In this document: positions 16,660-25,853 of the stretch, piece by piece | How positions within the stretch are numbered: position 1 is the stretch's first letter | Layout: each line of letters opens with the position of its first letter | Source of the DNA: Bacteroidales bacterium | GTDB lineage: Bacteria > Bacteroidota > Bacteroidia > Bacteroidales > F082 | Length of the DNA stretch: 64,000 nt | Assembly: GCA_017537965.1 (NCBI GenBank) | Contig: JAFYJV010000009.1 | Span: 19,598 to 83,597 of the forward strand | Direction of reading: 5' to 3' | Notes under the pieces: model-generated | What the model saw: only the letters and a program-made list of their open reading frames with translations | What the model was told of the DNA's origin: nothing | Databases searched by the model: none | Made by a program: the position numbers and the translations under genes

Positions 16660-18006
16660 ATGGGAAACAATAAAGCATCCAACCTTTGGAAAAAGGAAGA
16701 CTGGCTGGCCGTATGGATTGGTTTCATTATCATCGCCATCGGCTGCGTCGCCGTCCTGACCCAATCCTTCGACTTCACCGCTGCCAAGTTCGGCACCTGG
16801 CACTGGTGGGAGAACGTGGACGAAAAGAAATCATTGATTGATCAATTCAACGGCGCCTTCTGGATCAAGCTGCTCCGTACTTTCCTGGTTCTGGGCATCC
16901 TGTTTGCCATCGGCATCAAGCTGCAAGGCGAGAAAATCGGCAAGTTCATCCCTGCCTTCGTCGTGCTGTTCATCATCTGCATCGTGGTGCGTCTGGTGAG
17001 CGCCGAGTTCACGCTGAACCGTTACCTCGAGTGGGCTTTCTGGGCCTTGCTCATCGGACTGTTGATCTCCAACACCGTCGGCACACCCGAATGGCTGAAA
17101 CCTGCCATCCGTACTGAGTTCTACATCAAGACCGGTCTGGTCATCATGGGCTTCTCGGTGCTGTTCAGCAACATCGCCAAGTTCGGTCTCTACGGCCTCG
17201 GCATCGCATGGATCGTGACACCTATCGTCATTATCTTCATGTGGTGGTTCGGCACTAAGGTGCTGAAGCTCGACAACAAGCCGTTGGTCATCACTTTGGC
17301 CTCCGCTACTTCGGTGTGTGGTACCAGTGCCGCCATCGCCACTGGAGCAGCCGCTAAGGCTAAGAAGGAAGACCTCTCGCTGGCCATCTCCATCTCCATC
17401 ATCTTCACCATTTTGATGATGGTATTCGAACCCATGATCATCCGCGCCTGCGGCATGAGCCAACTCATGGGTGGAGCCCTCATCGGCGGCACCGTGGACT
17501 CCACTGGTGCAGTGGTGCTGGCAGGCAACGCCCTCGGCGAGGAAGCCGAACAGGCCGCCGTCCTCGTGAAATCCATCCAAAACATCCTCATCGGCTTCAT
17601 CGCCTTCTTTGTGGCCATCTTCTTCGCCACCAAGGTGGACAAGACCGACGACCGCAAGGTCGGAGCCGGCGAGATCTGGAACCGCTTCCCGAAGTTCATC
17701 ATCGGTTTCTTCGTGGCCTCGTTGGTCGCCTCCTTCATCATCCTGCCTCTTACCGACGGTGCTACCGTGAGCACCATCAACAAGGGTGTCCTCGACCAAT
17801 ATAAGAACTGGGCTTTCGTGTTGGCTTTCACCAGCATCGGCCTCGACACCAACTTCAAGAGCCTCTTCAAGCAGATGCAAGGCGGCAAGGTGCTTTGGCT
17901 CTACATCGTGGGCCAAGTGTTCAACATCCTCCTCACCCTGTTTGCCGTGTGGTTCCTTCTCTCAGGCAAGATCTTTGAGATTCCGAACCTCGACATGTTC
18001 AAATGA
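16660..18006 (+). CDS. YeiH/UPF0324-family membrane transporter (putative sulfate exporter)
   Basis: This 448-residue inner-membrane protein has about eleven hydrophobic segments and conserved family stretches LASATSVCGTSAAIATGAAAK and GGTVDSTGAVVLAG, typical of the YeiH/UPF0324 family (Cons_hypoth698). Members are annotated as putative sulfate exporters, but the substrate is unproven. It differs from short members by an extra N-terminal part (about 65 residues) with one more membrane helix and a W-rich stretch FGTWHWWENV. It is second in the operon after the porin and its stop overlaps the start of a small membrane protein by four bases, indicating translational coupling. Confidence 0.85.
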   Translation: MGNNKASNLWKKEDWLAVWIGFIIIAIGCVAVLTQSFDFTAAKFGTWHWWENVDEKKSLIDQFNGAFWIKLLRTFLVLGILFAIGIKLQGEKIGKFIPAFVVLFIICIVVRLVSAEFTLNRYLEWAFWALLIGLLISNTVGTPEWLKPAIRTEFYIKTGLVIMGFSVLFSNIAKFGLYGLGIAWIVTPIVIIFMWWFGTKVLKLDNKPLVITLASATSVCGTSAAIATGAAAKAKKEDLSLAISISIIFTILMMVFEPMIIRACGMSQLMGGALIGGTVDSTGAVVLAGNALGEEAEQAAVLVKSIQNILIGFIAFFVAIFFATKVDKTDDRKVGAGEIWNRFPKFIIGFFVASLVASFIILPLTDGATVSTINKGVLDQYKNWAFVLAFTSIGLDTNFKSLFKQMQGGKVLWLYIVGQVFNILLTLFAVWFLLSGKIFEIPNLDMFK

Positions 18007-18293
18007 TGAACAAAAACCACAAAATATTCAAAGTGATTACCATCGTCGTGATGGTAATCACTTTGTTTTTGGCCGGCTGGATCATGGCCAACCGACTCGG
18101 TCTCGTAGATGGTTACGACTTCGGCGCCGGCGCCTATTACTATGCCGACATCCCCGCCGAGCAATACCAACAGATAGAGCCAAACGGTGATTTACAAACC
18201 TCCGTCCCCAAGTGGATCTATTACGTCCTCTTCTTCGCCTGGGGCTATCTGATGTGGCGACTCTGGATTTGGGTAGAAAAGAAAAAGGGATAA
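18003..18293 (+). CDS. Small two-helix membrane protein coupled to YeiH transporter
   Basis: A 96-residue protein with two membrane helices (about residues 9-28 and 70-88) joined by a 40-residue acidic, Tyr-rich loop (DYGAGAYYY-like, ADIPAEQYQQIEP). The start overlaps the YeiH stop in ATGA, the arrangement of tightly coupled subunits; a second ATG three bases on is equally possible. No family is recognised. Position and size suggest a small subunit or assembly factor of the YeiH-type transporter, which is inference. No terminator is visible before the convergent methyltransferase gene. Confidence 0.75.
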   Translation: MMNKNHKIFKVITIVVMVITLFLAGWIMANRLGLVDGYDFGAGAYYYADIPAEQYQQIEPNGDLQTSVPKWIYYVLFFAWGYLMWRLWIWVEKKKG

Positions 18294-18321
18294 GACCATC
18301 ATCCCAGCAGAATAACCTTTA

Positions 18322-19011
18322 TCAACTAAACTCTGGGTGGAGTTCATTGAACTTCCGTTCATACTGACGAATACGATTCAAGGTGCGCCGTGACCATTCG
18401 AGGCGCACTTCGTTTTTTTCCTCCTCAGTAAGGTGCCAATCAACATCCGTCATCTCATGAAGACGGTGGGTCAAGACATAAACCAGCAAAGCTGCCGACA
18501 CGCTGATGTTGTAGCTCTCAGTAAAACCACACATGGGAATGCGGACAAAATGGTCGGCGTGTTCCATCACATAATCGGTGATACCTGTCTTCTCAGTGCC
18601 AAAAACCAGGGCTATAGGTTTGTCTAAAGGCAAGGTCTCAGGCATGAAGTCGTCGCGATGCGGACAGGTGGCCACAATCTGATAGCCATTTGTCTTCAGA
18701 TGCTCAATGACCGTTGGGGTATTGAAATCCAACTCATTGTAGCGACGGATGTTAAGCCACTTGGTACTCCCCATCACCACGTCGGGATTAATATCATAGG
18801 TGAAGTTGTTTTCAACGACATGGACGTCCTGGATACCAGTCAGGTCGCAACTGCGCATGACAGCGCTGGCATTGTGCGGCTGGAAGATATCCTCCAACAC
18901 CACCGTGATATGGCGCGTACGGTATGCAAGCACCTCCTCAAAACGCTGCTTGCGCTCGTCAGAGATAAACTGGTATAGAAAATCAAGCAGGGCTTTGTCT
19001 CTCTGGATCAT
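18322..19011 (-). CDS. trmH: SpoU-family tRNA 2'-O-methyltransferase, TrmH type
   Basis: The 229-residue SPOUT enzyme is expected to methylate the 2'-OH of Gm18 in tRNA using S-adenosylmethionine. The three SpoU motifs are visible: DIFQPHNASAVMRSCDLTGI (motif 1), LVFGTEKTGITD (motif 2) and CGFTESYNISVSAALLVYVL (motif 3). The C-terminal helix-rich extension WSRRTLNRIRQYERKFNELHPEF is as in TrmH. The frame is open far upstream, but ATG 19009-19011 is the first start downstream of a -7 element and matches family length. It diverges from the TPR gene and converges with the small membrane protein gene. Confidence 0.9.
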   Translation of the reverse strand: MIQRDKALLDFLYQFISDERKQRFEEVLAYRTRHITVVLEDIFQPHNASAVMRSCDLTGIQDVHVVENNFTYDINPDVVMGSTKWLNIRRYNELDFNTPTVIEHLKTNGYQIVATCPHRDDFMPETLPLDKPIALVFGTEKTGITDYVMEHADHFVRIPMCGFTESYNISVSAALLVYVLTHRLHEMTDVDWHLTEEEKNEVRLEWSRRTLNRIRQYERKFNELHPEFS

Positions 19012-19031
19012 AATGACAATGATTTGATCCG

Positions 19032-19039
19032 CAAAAATA
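19032..19039 (-). promoter_or_regulatory. -7 element TATTTTTG of the trmH-like gene
   Basis: TATTTTTG on the minus strand, 20 bases before the ATG. It pairs with the oppositely oriented element at 19080-19087. Confidence 0.6.
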
Positions 19040-19079
19040 AAAAAAACAAGTTTTTTGTTGCAATGATGAGTTAATTTCC

Positions 19080-19087
19080 TATTTTTG
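19080..19087 (+). promoter_or_regulatory. -7 element TATTTTTG of the TPR gene
   Basis: Exact TAnnTTTG match 23 bases before the ATG; GTTG lies 19 bases upstream of it as a possible -33. Confidence 0.6.
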
Positions 19088-19110
19088 CAGTCCGAAAATT
19101 TTGAATTGAT

Positions 19111-19803
19111 ATGGCAAACAAGAAGAAAGAAGAAATCAAAGGCGAAGAAAGACTGGAGAATGTCGAATCCGCATTGAGCAAGACCGAACTTTGGATTGAA
19201 GAGCATCAGAAACTCATTTACGGCATCATTGGTGCTGTCATCGTGATTGCTGGCATCATTTGGGGCCTCAAAGCGTTGAACGACAGGAAAGACCGCAATG
19301 CGAGCAAAGAAATCTTCACCGCACAGAGATATTTCGAGAAAGAATCTTACGAAGCCGCCCTCACTGGCGATGGCAACTATTTGGGATTCACCGAGGTTTA
19401 CGACCAATACAGCAACACCAAGACTGGCAAGTTGGCCGCTTACTACGCTGGCATCAGCAACATGAAACTCGGCAACTATAACGAAGCCATCGACTATCTG
19501 AAGAAGTTCAACGGCAAGGACGAGATCCTCGCCCCGATGGCACTTGGCGCCATTGGCGACTGCTACATGGAGCTTGACGACATGAACAACGCCGCCGCTT
19601 ATTATGACAAGGCCGCCAACAAGTCGAAGAACAGCTTCACCGGCCCGATGTTCCTCACCAAAGCGGGCATGACCTACGAAATCCTCGGCGACTATGCCAA
19701 GGCCTTGAATTGCTACAAGACCTTGAAGAATGACTATCCGTTGAGCAACGAAGCTTTCGAGATCAGCAAGAACATCGCCAACATGGAGGCTAAACTGAAA
19801 TAA
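19111..19803 (+). CDS. Single-pass membrane protein with TPR repeats (YfgM-like)
   Basis: The 230-residue protein begins with a charged cytosolic segment (MANKKKEEIKGEERLENVESALSK), one membrane helix at about 36-54 (LIYGIIGAVIVIAGIIWGL), then a periplasmic region with about four tetratricopeptide repeats (AAYYAGISNMKLGNYNEAIDYL, GAIGDCYMELDDMNNAAAYYDKA, KAGMTYEILGDYAKALNCYKTL). This arrangement resembles YfgM, a chaperone-like partner of the secretion machinery, and is common in Bacteroidetes. A strong terminator follows, so the gene is monocistronic. Partner proteins are unknown. Confidence 0.88.
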   Translation: MANKKKEEIKGEERLENVESALSKTELWIEEHQKLIYGIIGAVIVIAGIIWGLKALNDRKDRNASKEIFTAQRYFEKESYEAALTGDGNYLGFTEVYDQYSNTKTGKLAAYYAGISNMKLGNYNEAIDYLKKFNGKDEILAPMALGAIGDCYMELDDMNNAAAYYDKAANKSKNSFTGPMFLTKAGMTYEILGDYAKALNCYKTLKNDYPLSNEAFEISKNIANMEAKLK

Positions 19804-19824
19804 TCGCTCATAACAATACCTACA

Positions 19825-19855
19825 AAAGCCTGATTCCCCGAATCAGGCTTTTTTT
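19825..19855 (+). terminator. Intrinsic terminator after TPR gene
   Basis: An 11-bp perfect stem AAAGCCTGATT / AATCAGGCTTT with a 5-base loop is followed by a T-run. It ends 22 bases before the fmt start. Confidence 0.9.
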
Positions 19856-19877
19856 ATCTTCAAAAACCCTTACACCC

Positions 19878-20834
19878 ATGCGCATCATTTACTTCGGAAC
19901 CCCTGAGTTCGCCGCCTCTCAGTTGGAGGCCATCCTCACTGCCGGCTATGACGTCGCCGCCGTAGTCACCACCCCCGACAAACCCGCTGGACGCGGCAAA
20001 AAAATCCAGTGTTCCGAGGTGAAGAAAGCCGCCATGGAACATCATTTGCCTCTTCTCCAGCCCGAGAAACTCAAAGATCCCGACTTTCTTCATGCGCTGG
20101 AGTCGTACCATGCCGACCTATTCGTCGTAGTGGCCTTCAGGATGCTCCCGGCTGCCGTCTGGAAAATGCCCAGACTCGGCACCTTCAACTTGCATGCTTC
20201 TCTCCTTCCACAATATCGCGGCGCTGCCCCCATCAACCACGCCATTATCAATGGTGAGACGTGGACAGGACTGACCACTTTCTTCCTCAACGAAGAAATC
20301 GATAAAGGAGAAATAATACTGCAAGAGCGTGTAGAAATCAGGCCCGACGAGACAGCAGGAGAACTACACGACGAACTCATGCTGCTTGGCAACCGACTCG
20401 TAGTAGAAACCATACGGAAAATTGAGCAAGGTAACATTCAGCCAATTGCCCAAGAAAAACTAACGGAAGGTGAAACCCTTAAAGATGCCCCAAAAATCTT
20501 CAAGGAGTTTTGCTATATCCCTTGGGAAAAAGGATGCAAAACCATCTATAACCACATTAGAGGCCTCTCCCCCTATCCAGCAGCCCATACACGCCTGGAA
20601 AACTCTGAAGGATCGGTTGTCGAACTAAAGGTTTACAAAGCCATCATTGAAAAAGGAAATCCAAAAGAAACGACAAGAACGGTGCTAAGCGACCAAAAGA
20701 CCTATCTGAAGATTGCTGCCAAAGACGGTTATATACACCTCACGACCATCCAACAAGCGGGGAAAAAACCGATGGACATAGAAGATTTTTTAAGAGGATT
20801 TCGCCTCGAAGGACGTTGGAAAGCCAAGATTTGA
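19878..20834 (+). CDS. fmt: Methionyl-tRNA formyltransferase
   Basis: Fmt formylates initiator Met-tRNA with 10-formyl-tetrahydrofolate. The 318 residues contain the N-terminal Rossmann start MRIIYFGTPEFAAS, the PDKPAGRG loop, the catalytic block NLHASLLPQYRGAAPINHAI, and a C-terminal tRNA-binding domain (IRGLSPYPAAHTRL). The length is right and no part is missing. The gene starts just after the terminator of the TPR gene; TATCTTCA at the end of its T-run is the nearest -7-like sequence but deviates from consensus. Confidence 0.95.
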   Translation: MRIIYFGTPEFAASQLEAILTAGYDVAAVVTTPDKPAGRGKKIQCSEVKKAAMEHHLPLLQPEKLKDPDFLHALESYHADLFVVVAFRMLPAAVWKMPRLGTFNLHASLLPQYRGAAPINHAIINGETWTGLTTFFLNEEIDKGEIILQERVEIRPDETAGELHDELMLLGNRLVVETIRKIEQGNIQPIAQEKLTEGETLKDAPKIFKEFCYIPWEKGCKTIYNHIRGLSPYPAAHTRLENSEGSVVELKVYKAIIEKGNPKETTRTVLSDQKTYLKIAAKDGYIHLTTIQQAGKKPMDIEDFLRGFRLEGRWKAKI

Positions 20835-20918
20835 ATTTTTTTACACAGAAAACTTGCGTTCGAACGAAAAAAAAGTTCATTTTTTCTTCAAAACCACTTG
20901 CAAATTAGTTTTTTAAAC

Positions 20919-20926
20919 TATCTTTG
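20919..20926 (+). promoter_or_regulatory. -7 element TATCTTTG of the HU gene, with CTTG at -33
   Basis: TATCTTTG matches consensus; CTTG at 20897-20900 stands 18 bases upstream as a -33 element. The leader is about 40 bases. The region between fmt and this promoter is AT-rich and shows only the 10-bp palindrome CGTTCGAACG at 20857-20866. Confidence 0.65.
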
Positions 20927-20970
20927 TAACGGTAAAAAAACGCATTACTAACCTAATTAACATTATTACG

Positions 20971-21234
20971 ATGAATAAAGCTGAATTAATCGATGCCATT
21001 GCTGCTAAAGCCGGCATGACGAAAGTTGACTCCAAGAAGGCTCTCGACGCTATGATCGCAGTTGCCAAGGCAGAAATGAAGAAAGACGGTAAGATCGCCC
21101 TCGTGGGCTTCGGCACCCTCGCCACCACCGTCCGTCCTGCTAGAAAAGGTCACAACCCGAGAACTGGCAAGTCCATCAAGATCGCTGCCAAGAAGGTGGT
21201 CAAATTCAAACCAGCTGCTAATATTCTGAAGTAA
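20971..21234 (+). CDS. HU-family nucleoid DNA-binding protein
   Basis: The 87-residue protein is a classical HU: helical N-terminus MNKAELIDAIAAKAGMTKVDSKKALDAM, then VGFGTLATTVRPARKGHNPRTGKSIKI with the arm motif RxGxNPxTG, and a basic C-terminus. HU dimers bend and compact DNA without strong sequence preference. Length (about 90) and all key positions fit. A strong promoter and a 13-bp terminator hairpin bracket it, so it is a monocistronic, presumably highly expressed gene. Confidence 0.96.
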   Translation: MNKAELIDAIAAKAGMTKVDSKKALDAMIAVAKAEMKKDGKIALVGFGTLATTVRPARKGHNPRTGKSIKIAAKKVVKFKPAANILK

Positions 21235-21256
21235 TATTCGGAATTTTACCAACACC

Positions 21257-21292
21257 ACGAGGGCGACCCCACAAGGGTCGCCCTCGTTTTTT
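21257..21292 (+). terminator. Intrinsic terminator after HU gene
   Basis: A perfect 13-bp stem ACGAGGGCGACCC / GGGTCGCCCTCGT with a 5-base loop, followed by six T. It can also stop convergent transcription from recQ only weakly, as the minus strand lacks a T-run. Confidence 0.92.
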
Positions 21293-21318
21293 GAAACCGG
21301 TGACTCATAAACCAAGAA

Positions 21319-23250
21319 TCATTTCCCCTTCTGGCCAGCCTGACGTACCGTCAGCCTCTCGTCACGATCCTTGTCCAAGACGCCGTTGTCAATCATCCAA
21401 CGGATCGCCTCCACCACCTCCTCTTCCTCGTAGTCATGACATGCCTGAGTGGCACCATAAACCGTCAATGGGCTTTCCTTTAACAATGCAAGCAAATCGC
21501 CGCTGATCTGCTCATATTTCCCCGTCGACAACTCATGAAGCGCATGGCTCACGCAGACATCACATCGACCGCATGGCTTCCCGTTGAGGTCGTTGAAATA
21601 ACGAAGCAGCTGCACGCTACGACACTCTTGGTCGTTGCTCACGAAGTCAATCACAGCTTTCACACGCTCAGCAGCATCTTTCTTGCGATCCGCATAGTTT
21701 TCTTTTGACAAGGTAAAATACCTTGTATCGACCAACTCTGTCAAAAAAATCAGCTGAGGCTTCTCATTCCTGGGAATATACGTAAGGAAACGATAAGACT
21801 CCAACTGCCGAAGTTGGGCAATGACTTGCTCCACTTTCATTCCTGTCTTCATCGCAACTGTTTCCTCGCTCACTTTTACGAAATCACTCAACACGCCAGG
21901 AAGAGAGCGCAGCATGTATTTTATAAGGTCATCGAATTGTGGATATTCCACCTGAAAACGGTACAATTCCTCCCTCGACGCCTTGATCCATACCTTGGAA
22001 GGTTCGTCAAAACTGTCGGACAATGCCAGCATCCCCTCTTTTTCCAAGAGCCTCAACGTACTGAACACCTCCATAACGCCAAAGCCATAGTTTCGCGCAA
22101 ACTCGGCCATGACAAAAGGATATGCCATTCCTTGGCCCGCTCCCACAGGAATCTCCAGATAATTCCCCAAGGCGCGGTAAATCGCCTTGATCCGTTCCAT
22201 CTCCGGGTACGACTGTAAAAAGTGTTCCTCCAGTTGCTTGACATCCACCTCGGAGACCAGCAGGAACGCCTCCGACGGCTTCAGGTCTCGACCTGCCCTC
22301 CCTGCTTCCTGGAAATAGGCTTCTATGCTCTCGGGCAGGTCGAGATGGATCACCAGGCGTACATCAGGCTTGTCAATACCCATCCCAAAAGCATTGGTGG
22401 CGACCATGACCTTCACCTTCCCTTTCACCCACATATCCTGCCGCTGGTCACGGGTCGCGGCATCAAGTCCCGCGTGATAAAAGGTGGCGGAGATACCCAC
22501 TGAACTAAGCCACTCAGCCACGGCTTGAGTCTTCCTCCTGTTCCGCACATACACGATGGCGCTACCTTCCTTCATGGATTTCAGTTTGCGGTACAACACC
22601 CCGTTTTTATCCGCTTCATGATACACATTATAGGTAAGGTTGTTCCGTTCAAAACCGCTTTTAAACACATTCTTCTGCCGAAAGCCCAACCGAAACTGAA
22701 TATCGTCAACCACCTTGGCAGTAGCTGTAGCCGTCAGCGCCAACACAGGCGTCGTCGGGATAAAAGGCCTCAATTCAGCAATCTTCAGGTAAGGAGGCCG
22801 GAAGTCATAGCCCCACTGCGAGATGCAATGCGACTCATCGACCGCCAGCAGACATACCTTCATCCGTTTCACCGCCTCCAGAAACTGTTCTGTCAACAAA
22901 CGTTCAGGAGACACATACAGGAACTTCAGCCTGCCGAACACCGCTTGGTTATAGGTTAGTTCCACCTGGTCGGGATGCATACCCGAATAGATGGCTGCCG
23001 CTGGGATGCCCCTTTCCACTAGATGCGCCACCTGATCTTTCATCAAGGCAATGAGCGGCGTCACCACAATACACATCCCTTCCATCGAAAGGGCAGGCAC
23101 TTGGAAACAGATCGACTTGCCTCCTCCCGTAGGCAACAGTGCAAGGGTATCACGCCCATCCACTATGGCATCGACGATCTCCTCCTGCAACGGACGAAAC
23201 GACGGATAGCCCCAGTACTGTCTCAACACCGATCGTGTAAGCTCGCTCAT
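21319..23250 (-). CDS. recQ: ATP-dependent DNA helicase RecQ
   Basis: RecQ is a 3'-5' helicase of recombination and fork repair. The 643 residues show the Walker A LLPTGGGKSICFQ, the DESH box AVDESHCISQWGYDFRPPYL, the aromatic-rich loop inside it, TATATAKV, and the motif VI region QEAGRAGRD. A zinc site follows (CRSVQLLRYF...CGRCDVC), then a winged-helix region. The C-terminus has a short helical tail in place of a full HRDC domain (LLALLKESPLTVYGATQACHDYEEEEVVEAIRWMID), as in many Bacteroidetes RecQ. The ATG at 23248-23250 is preferred because the upstream TTG in the same frame overlaps the -7 element. Confidence 0.95.
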   Translation of the reverse strand: MSELTRSVLRQYWGYPSFRPLQEEIVDAIVDGRDTLALLPTGGGKSICFQVPALSMEGMCIVVTPLIALMKDQVAHLVERGIPAAAIYSGMHPDQVELTYNQAVFGRLKFLYVSPERLLTEQFLEAVKRMKVCLLAVDESHCISQWGYDFRPPYLKIAELRPFIPTTPVLALTATATAKVVDDIQFRLGFRQKNVFKSGFERNNLTYNVYHEADKNGVLYRKLKSMKEGSAIVYVRNRRKTQAVAEWLSSVGISATFYHAGLDAATRDQRQDMWVKGKVKVMVATNAFGMGIDKPDVRLVIHLDLPESIEAYFQEAGRAGRDLKPSEAFLLVSEVDVKQLEEHFLQSYPEMERIKAIYRALGNYLEIPVGAGQGMAYPFVMAEFARNYGFGVMEVFSTLRLLEKEGMLALSDSFDEPSKVWIKASREELYRFQVEYPQFDDLIKYMLRSLPGVLSDFVKVSEETVAMKTGMKVEQVIAQLRQLESYRFLTYIPRNEKPQLIFLTELVDTRYFTLSKENYADRKKDAAERVKAVIDFVSNDQECRSVQLLRYFNDLNGKPCGRCDVCVSHALHELSTGKYEQISGDLLALLKESPLTVYGATQACHDYEEEEVVEAIRWMIDNGVLDKDRDERLTVRQAGQKGK

Positions 23251-23271
23251 TATGTCGTGAAAAATTTTCTC

Positions 23272-23279
23272 CAAAGATA
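23272..23279 (-). promoter_or_regulatory. -7 element TATCTTTG of recQ
   Basis: TATCTTTG on the minus strand, 21 bases before the ATG. It fixes the recQ start because a longer frame would begin within it. Confidence 0.6.
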
Positions 23280-23373
23280 GAGATAATTTTCAACATAACA
23301 AGAAAAAATCAAAAAAATTCATCTATCACTAAAGGATTTTGCGACAATTCCCAGATAATTTAAGATTGTTTCC

Positions 23374-23381
23374 TATCTTTG
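23374..23381 (+). promoter_or_regulatory. -7 element TATCTTTG of typA
   Basis: Exact consensus match, leaving a leader of about 30 bases before the typA ATG. The 95 bases between this and the recQ promoter are AT-rich and otherwise featureless. Confidence 0.6.
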
Positions 23382-23416
23382 TAGTTTGATCTAATTTATG
23401 GAGATTTTTATTTAAA

Positions 23417-25231
23417 ATGCAGAGTATCAGAAATATAGCTATTATTGCCCACGTTGACCACGGCAAGACAACCTTGGTGGATCGCATCCTCTACCAATCC
23501 AAGCTTTTCAAGGAGTCGGATGAAGCCCCTGGGCAACTCATCCTCGACAACAACGATCTGGAGCGCGAACGTGGCATCACTATCCTCTCCAAAAACGTCT
23601 CAGTGCGTTACAAGGATGTGAAGATCAACATCATCGACACCCCTGGCCATGCCGATTTCGGAGGCGAGGTGGAACGTGTGCTGAACATGGCCGACGGCGT
23701 TCTCCTTTTGGTGGATGCGTTCGAAGGCCCCATGCCTCAGACGCGTTTCGTGCTGCAAAAGGCCATCGAGCTCGGACTGAAGCCCATCGTCGTCATCAAC
23801 AAGGTTGACAAGCCCAACTGTCGTCCCGACGAGGTGCAGGAAGCAGTGTTCGACTTGATGTTCAACCTTGGCGCCACCGAAGACCAGCTGGACTTCCCCA
23901 CCGTTTATGGTTCCTCCAAGCAAGGCTGGATGTCAGACGATCCCAACAACATAACTAGCGACGTCTCCTACCTGCTGGATACCATCATCGACACCATCCC
24001 TGAAGCCAAATACGAGGAAGGCACGCCCCAGATGCTGATCACCTCGTTGGATTACAGCTCCTATGTTGGCCGCATCGCCGTAGGCCGTCTGAAGAGAGGC
24101 ACCCTGCAAGCTGGCATGAACGTGTCATTGGTAAAACACGACGGTAGCGTGGTCAAGTCAACCATCAAAGAGTTATACACCTTTGAGGGACTGGGCAAGG
24201 AACGCACCAAGAAACCCATCCCGGCTGGCGACATCGTGGCATTAATGGGCTTGGAAGATTTCGAGATTGGCGATACTGTGGCCGACTACGAGAACCCCGA
24301 AGCGTTGCCACCTATCAAAGTTGACGAGCCCACCATGAGTATGCTCTTCACCATCAACAACTCCCCCTTCTTCGGACGAGAGGGCAAGTACGTCACTTCA
24401 CGCCATCTCCGCGAACGTCTTTACAAAGAAACTGAGAAGAACCTCGCTCTGAAGGTGGAGGACACCGACTCTCCCGATTCGCTGATGGTTTATGGCCGCG
24501 GCATCCTTCATCTCAGCATCCTTGTCGAGACCATGCGCCGCGAGGGCTACGAATTCCAACTTGGACAGCCCAAGGTCATCATCAAATACATCGACGATGT
24601 GAAGTGCGAACCCATTGAATGCCTCACAGTACTTGTCCCGGAAGATTTCGCAGGACGTGTCATTGAACAAGTGAGTGCCCGCAAGGGCGAGATGACCCAG
24701 ATGGAGCCCAAGGGCGACCGCATGTGCCTTGACTTCGACATCCCTTCAAGAGGCCTCATCGGTCTCCGCAACATCCTGCTCACCGCCACCGAGGGCGAAG
24801 CCATCATCTCGCACCGTTTCAAGGACTATGAGCCCTGGAAGGGTGAGATGCCATCACGCAACACCGGTGCGTTGATCTCCATGGAGACTGGACAAGCCAT
24901 TCCATACGCCATTTGGAAACTCCAGGACAGAGGTGTCTTTTTCGTCAACCCGAACGAGGACGTGTATGCAGGCCAAGTCATCGGCGAGAACACCCGTTCC
25001 AACGACATCGTCATCAACGTCAACAAGACCAAGCATCTTACCAATGTGCGTGCTTCCGGATCCGACGAAGCCATCCGTCTGATTCCTCCTGTACGCTTCT
25101 CCCTCGAAGAATACATGGAATACATCCGCGACGACGAATACCTCGAAGTCACCCCGAAGAGCCTTCGCTTGCGCAAGATCATCCTCGACGAGCTGGAACG
25201 CAAACGGGCAAACAGAAACAATGAAAATTAA
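23417..25231 (+). CDS. typA: Ribosome-associated GTPase TypA/BipA
   Basis: TypA/BipA is a translational GTPase of the EF-G family that helps ribosome assembly and stress adaptation. The 604 residues carry G1 [10 protein letters not shown]2 ERGITI, G3 [13 protein letters not shown]4 INKVDKPNC, and the EF-G-like domains III and V plus the BipA C-terminal domain with [25 protein letters not shown]. The length is normal. The final codons overlap an AT-rich 7-bp-periodic run that leads into the next gene, so the lipoprotein and gcvP may be co-transcribed with it. Confidence 0.96.
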   Translation: MQSIRNIAIIAHVDHGKTTLVDRILYQSKLFKESDEAPGQLILDNNDLERERGITILSKNVSVRYKDVKINIIDTPGHADFGGEVERVLNMADGVLLLVDAFEGPMPQTRFVLQKAIELGLKPIVVINKVDKPNCRPDEVQEAVFDLMFNLGATEDQLDFPTVYGSSKQGWMSDDPNNITSDVSYLLDTIIDTIPEAKYEEGTPQMLITSLDYSSYVGRIAVGRLKRGTLQAGMNVSLVKHDGSVVKSTIKELYTFEGLGKERTKKPIPAGDIVALMGLEDFEIGDTVADYENPEALPPIKVDEPTMSMLFTINNSPFFGREGKYVTSRHLRERLYKETEKNLALKVEDTDSPDSLMVYGRGILHLSILVETMRREGYEFQLGQPKVIIKYIDDVKCEPIECLTVLVPEDFAGRVIEQVSARKGEMTQMEPKGDRMCLDFDIPSRGLIGLRNILLTATEGEAIISHRFKDYEPWKGEMPSRNTGALISMETGQAIPYAIWKLQDRGVFFVNPNEDVYAGQVIGENTRSNDIVINVNKTKHLTNVRASGSDEAIRLIPPVRFSLEEYMEYIRDDEYLEVTPKSLRLRKIILDELERKRANRNNEN

Positions 25232-25250
25232 TAATATAGAATTTAAAATT

Positions 25251-25853
25251 ATGAGAAAGATCGTTAGAATTATTGCCATTGTGATGCTGACAGCATCCTT
25301 CACGGCTTGCGAAGAGTTGGCCCAACTTGCCAACCAAGCCGCACAAGTCATCAACCTGAAAAACTGCATCTTTGACGTCAATGGCATCAGCCAAATCAAC
25401 ATGTTGGGCATTGACCTCAGCAAAGGCATGAACAAGAACAACTTGAATGCCACCCAGTTGTTGAACGTGACCACCTCACTGCTGAACAGACAGCTTCCCG
25501 TCTCCTTCAACGTCAACATCGACGTTGACAACCCGAACAGTATCGCCGCTTCCTTGGGCAAGATGGACTACATCATCGCCTTGAACAACAAGGAGATTAT
25601 CAGCAGCACTTTCACGCAAGGCTTCAGCATCCCAGCCAACTCACAGGGCAAGATCTCCATCCCAATCAGCACCGACTTGTTTCAGCTGTTCAGTGGCGAG
25701 ACTGCGGATGCCATCTTGAACCTCGCCTTCAAACTGGCAGGCGCACAAAGCGACCCTGTCAACCTGGGAGTCAAGGTGAAGCCCTACATCAAGGTAAACA
25801 ACCAATCCTTAGCTTATCCAGATTTCATTACAATTAATAAGGTATTACAATGA
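25251..25853 (+). CDS. LEA type 2-like lipoprotein
   Basis: The 200-residue lipoprotein has a type II signal with lipobox ending TAC (Cys20). The mature domain resembles late-embryogenesis-abundant type 2/WHy domains: SFNVNIDVDNPNSIAASLGKMDY, ALNNKEIISSTFTQGFSIPANSQGKISIPI. These are fibronectin-like beta sandwiches seen in many Bacteroidetes lipoproteins, with unknown role. The start chosen (25251) gives the lipoprotein signal; an ATG 30 bases earlier lies inside typA and would add charged residues. Its last codons overlap the gcvP start by four bases (ATGA), so both are translated together although the functions seem unrelated. Confidence 0.82.
   Translation: MRKIVRIIAIVMLTASFTACEELAQLANQAAQVINLKNCIFDVNGISQINMLGIDLSKGMNKNNLNATQLLNVTTSLLNRQLPVSFNVNIDVDNPNSIAASLGKMDYIIALNNKEIISSTFTQGFSIPANSQGKISIPISTDLFQLFSGETADAILNLAFKLAGAQSDPVNLGVKVKPYIKVNNQSLAYPDFITINKVLQ

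Noticed and set aside
25700-25850. Glycine riboswitch before gcvP
   Set aside because: The gene overlaps the lipoprotein gene, and that upstream region is coding with no aptamer features.
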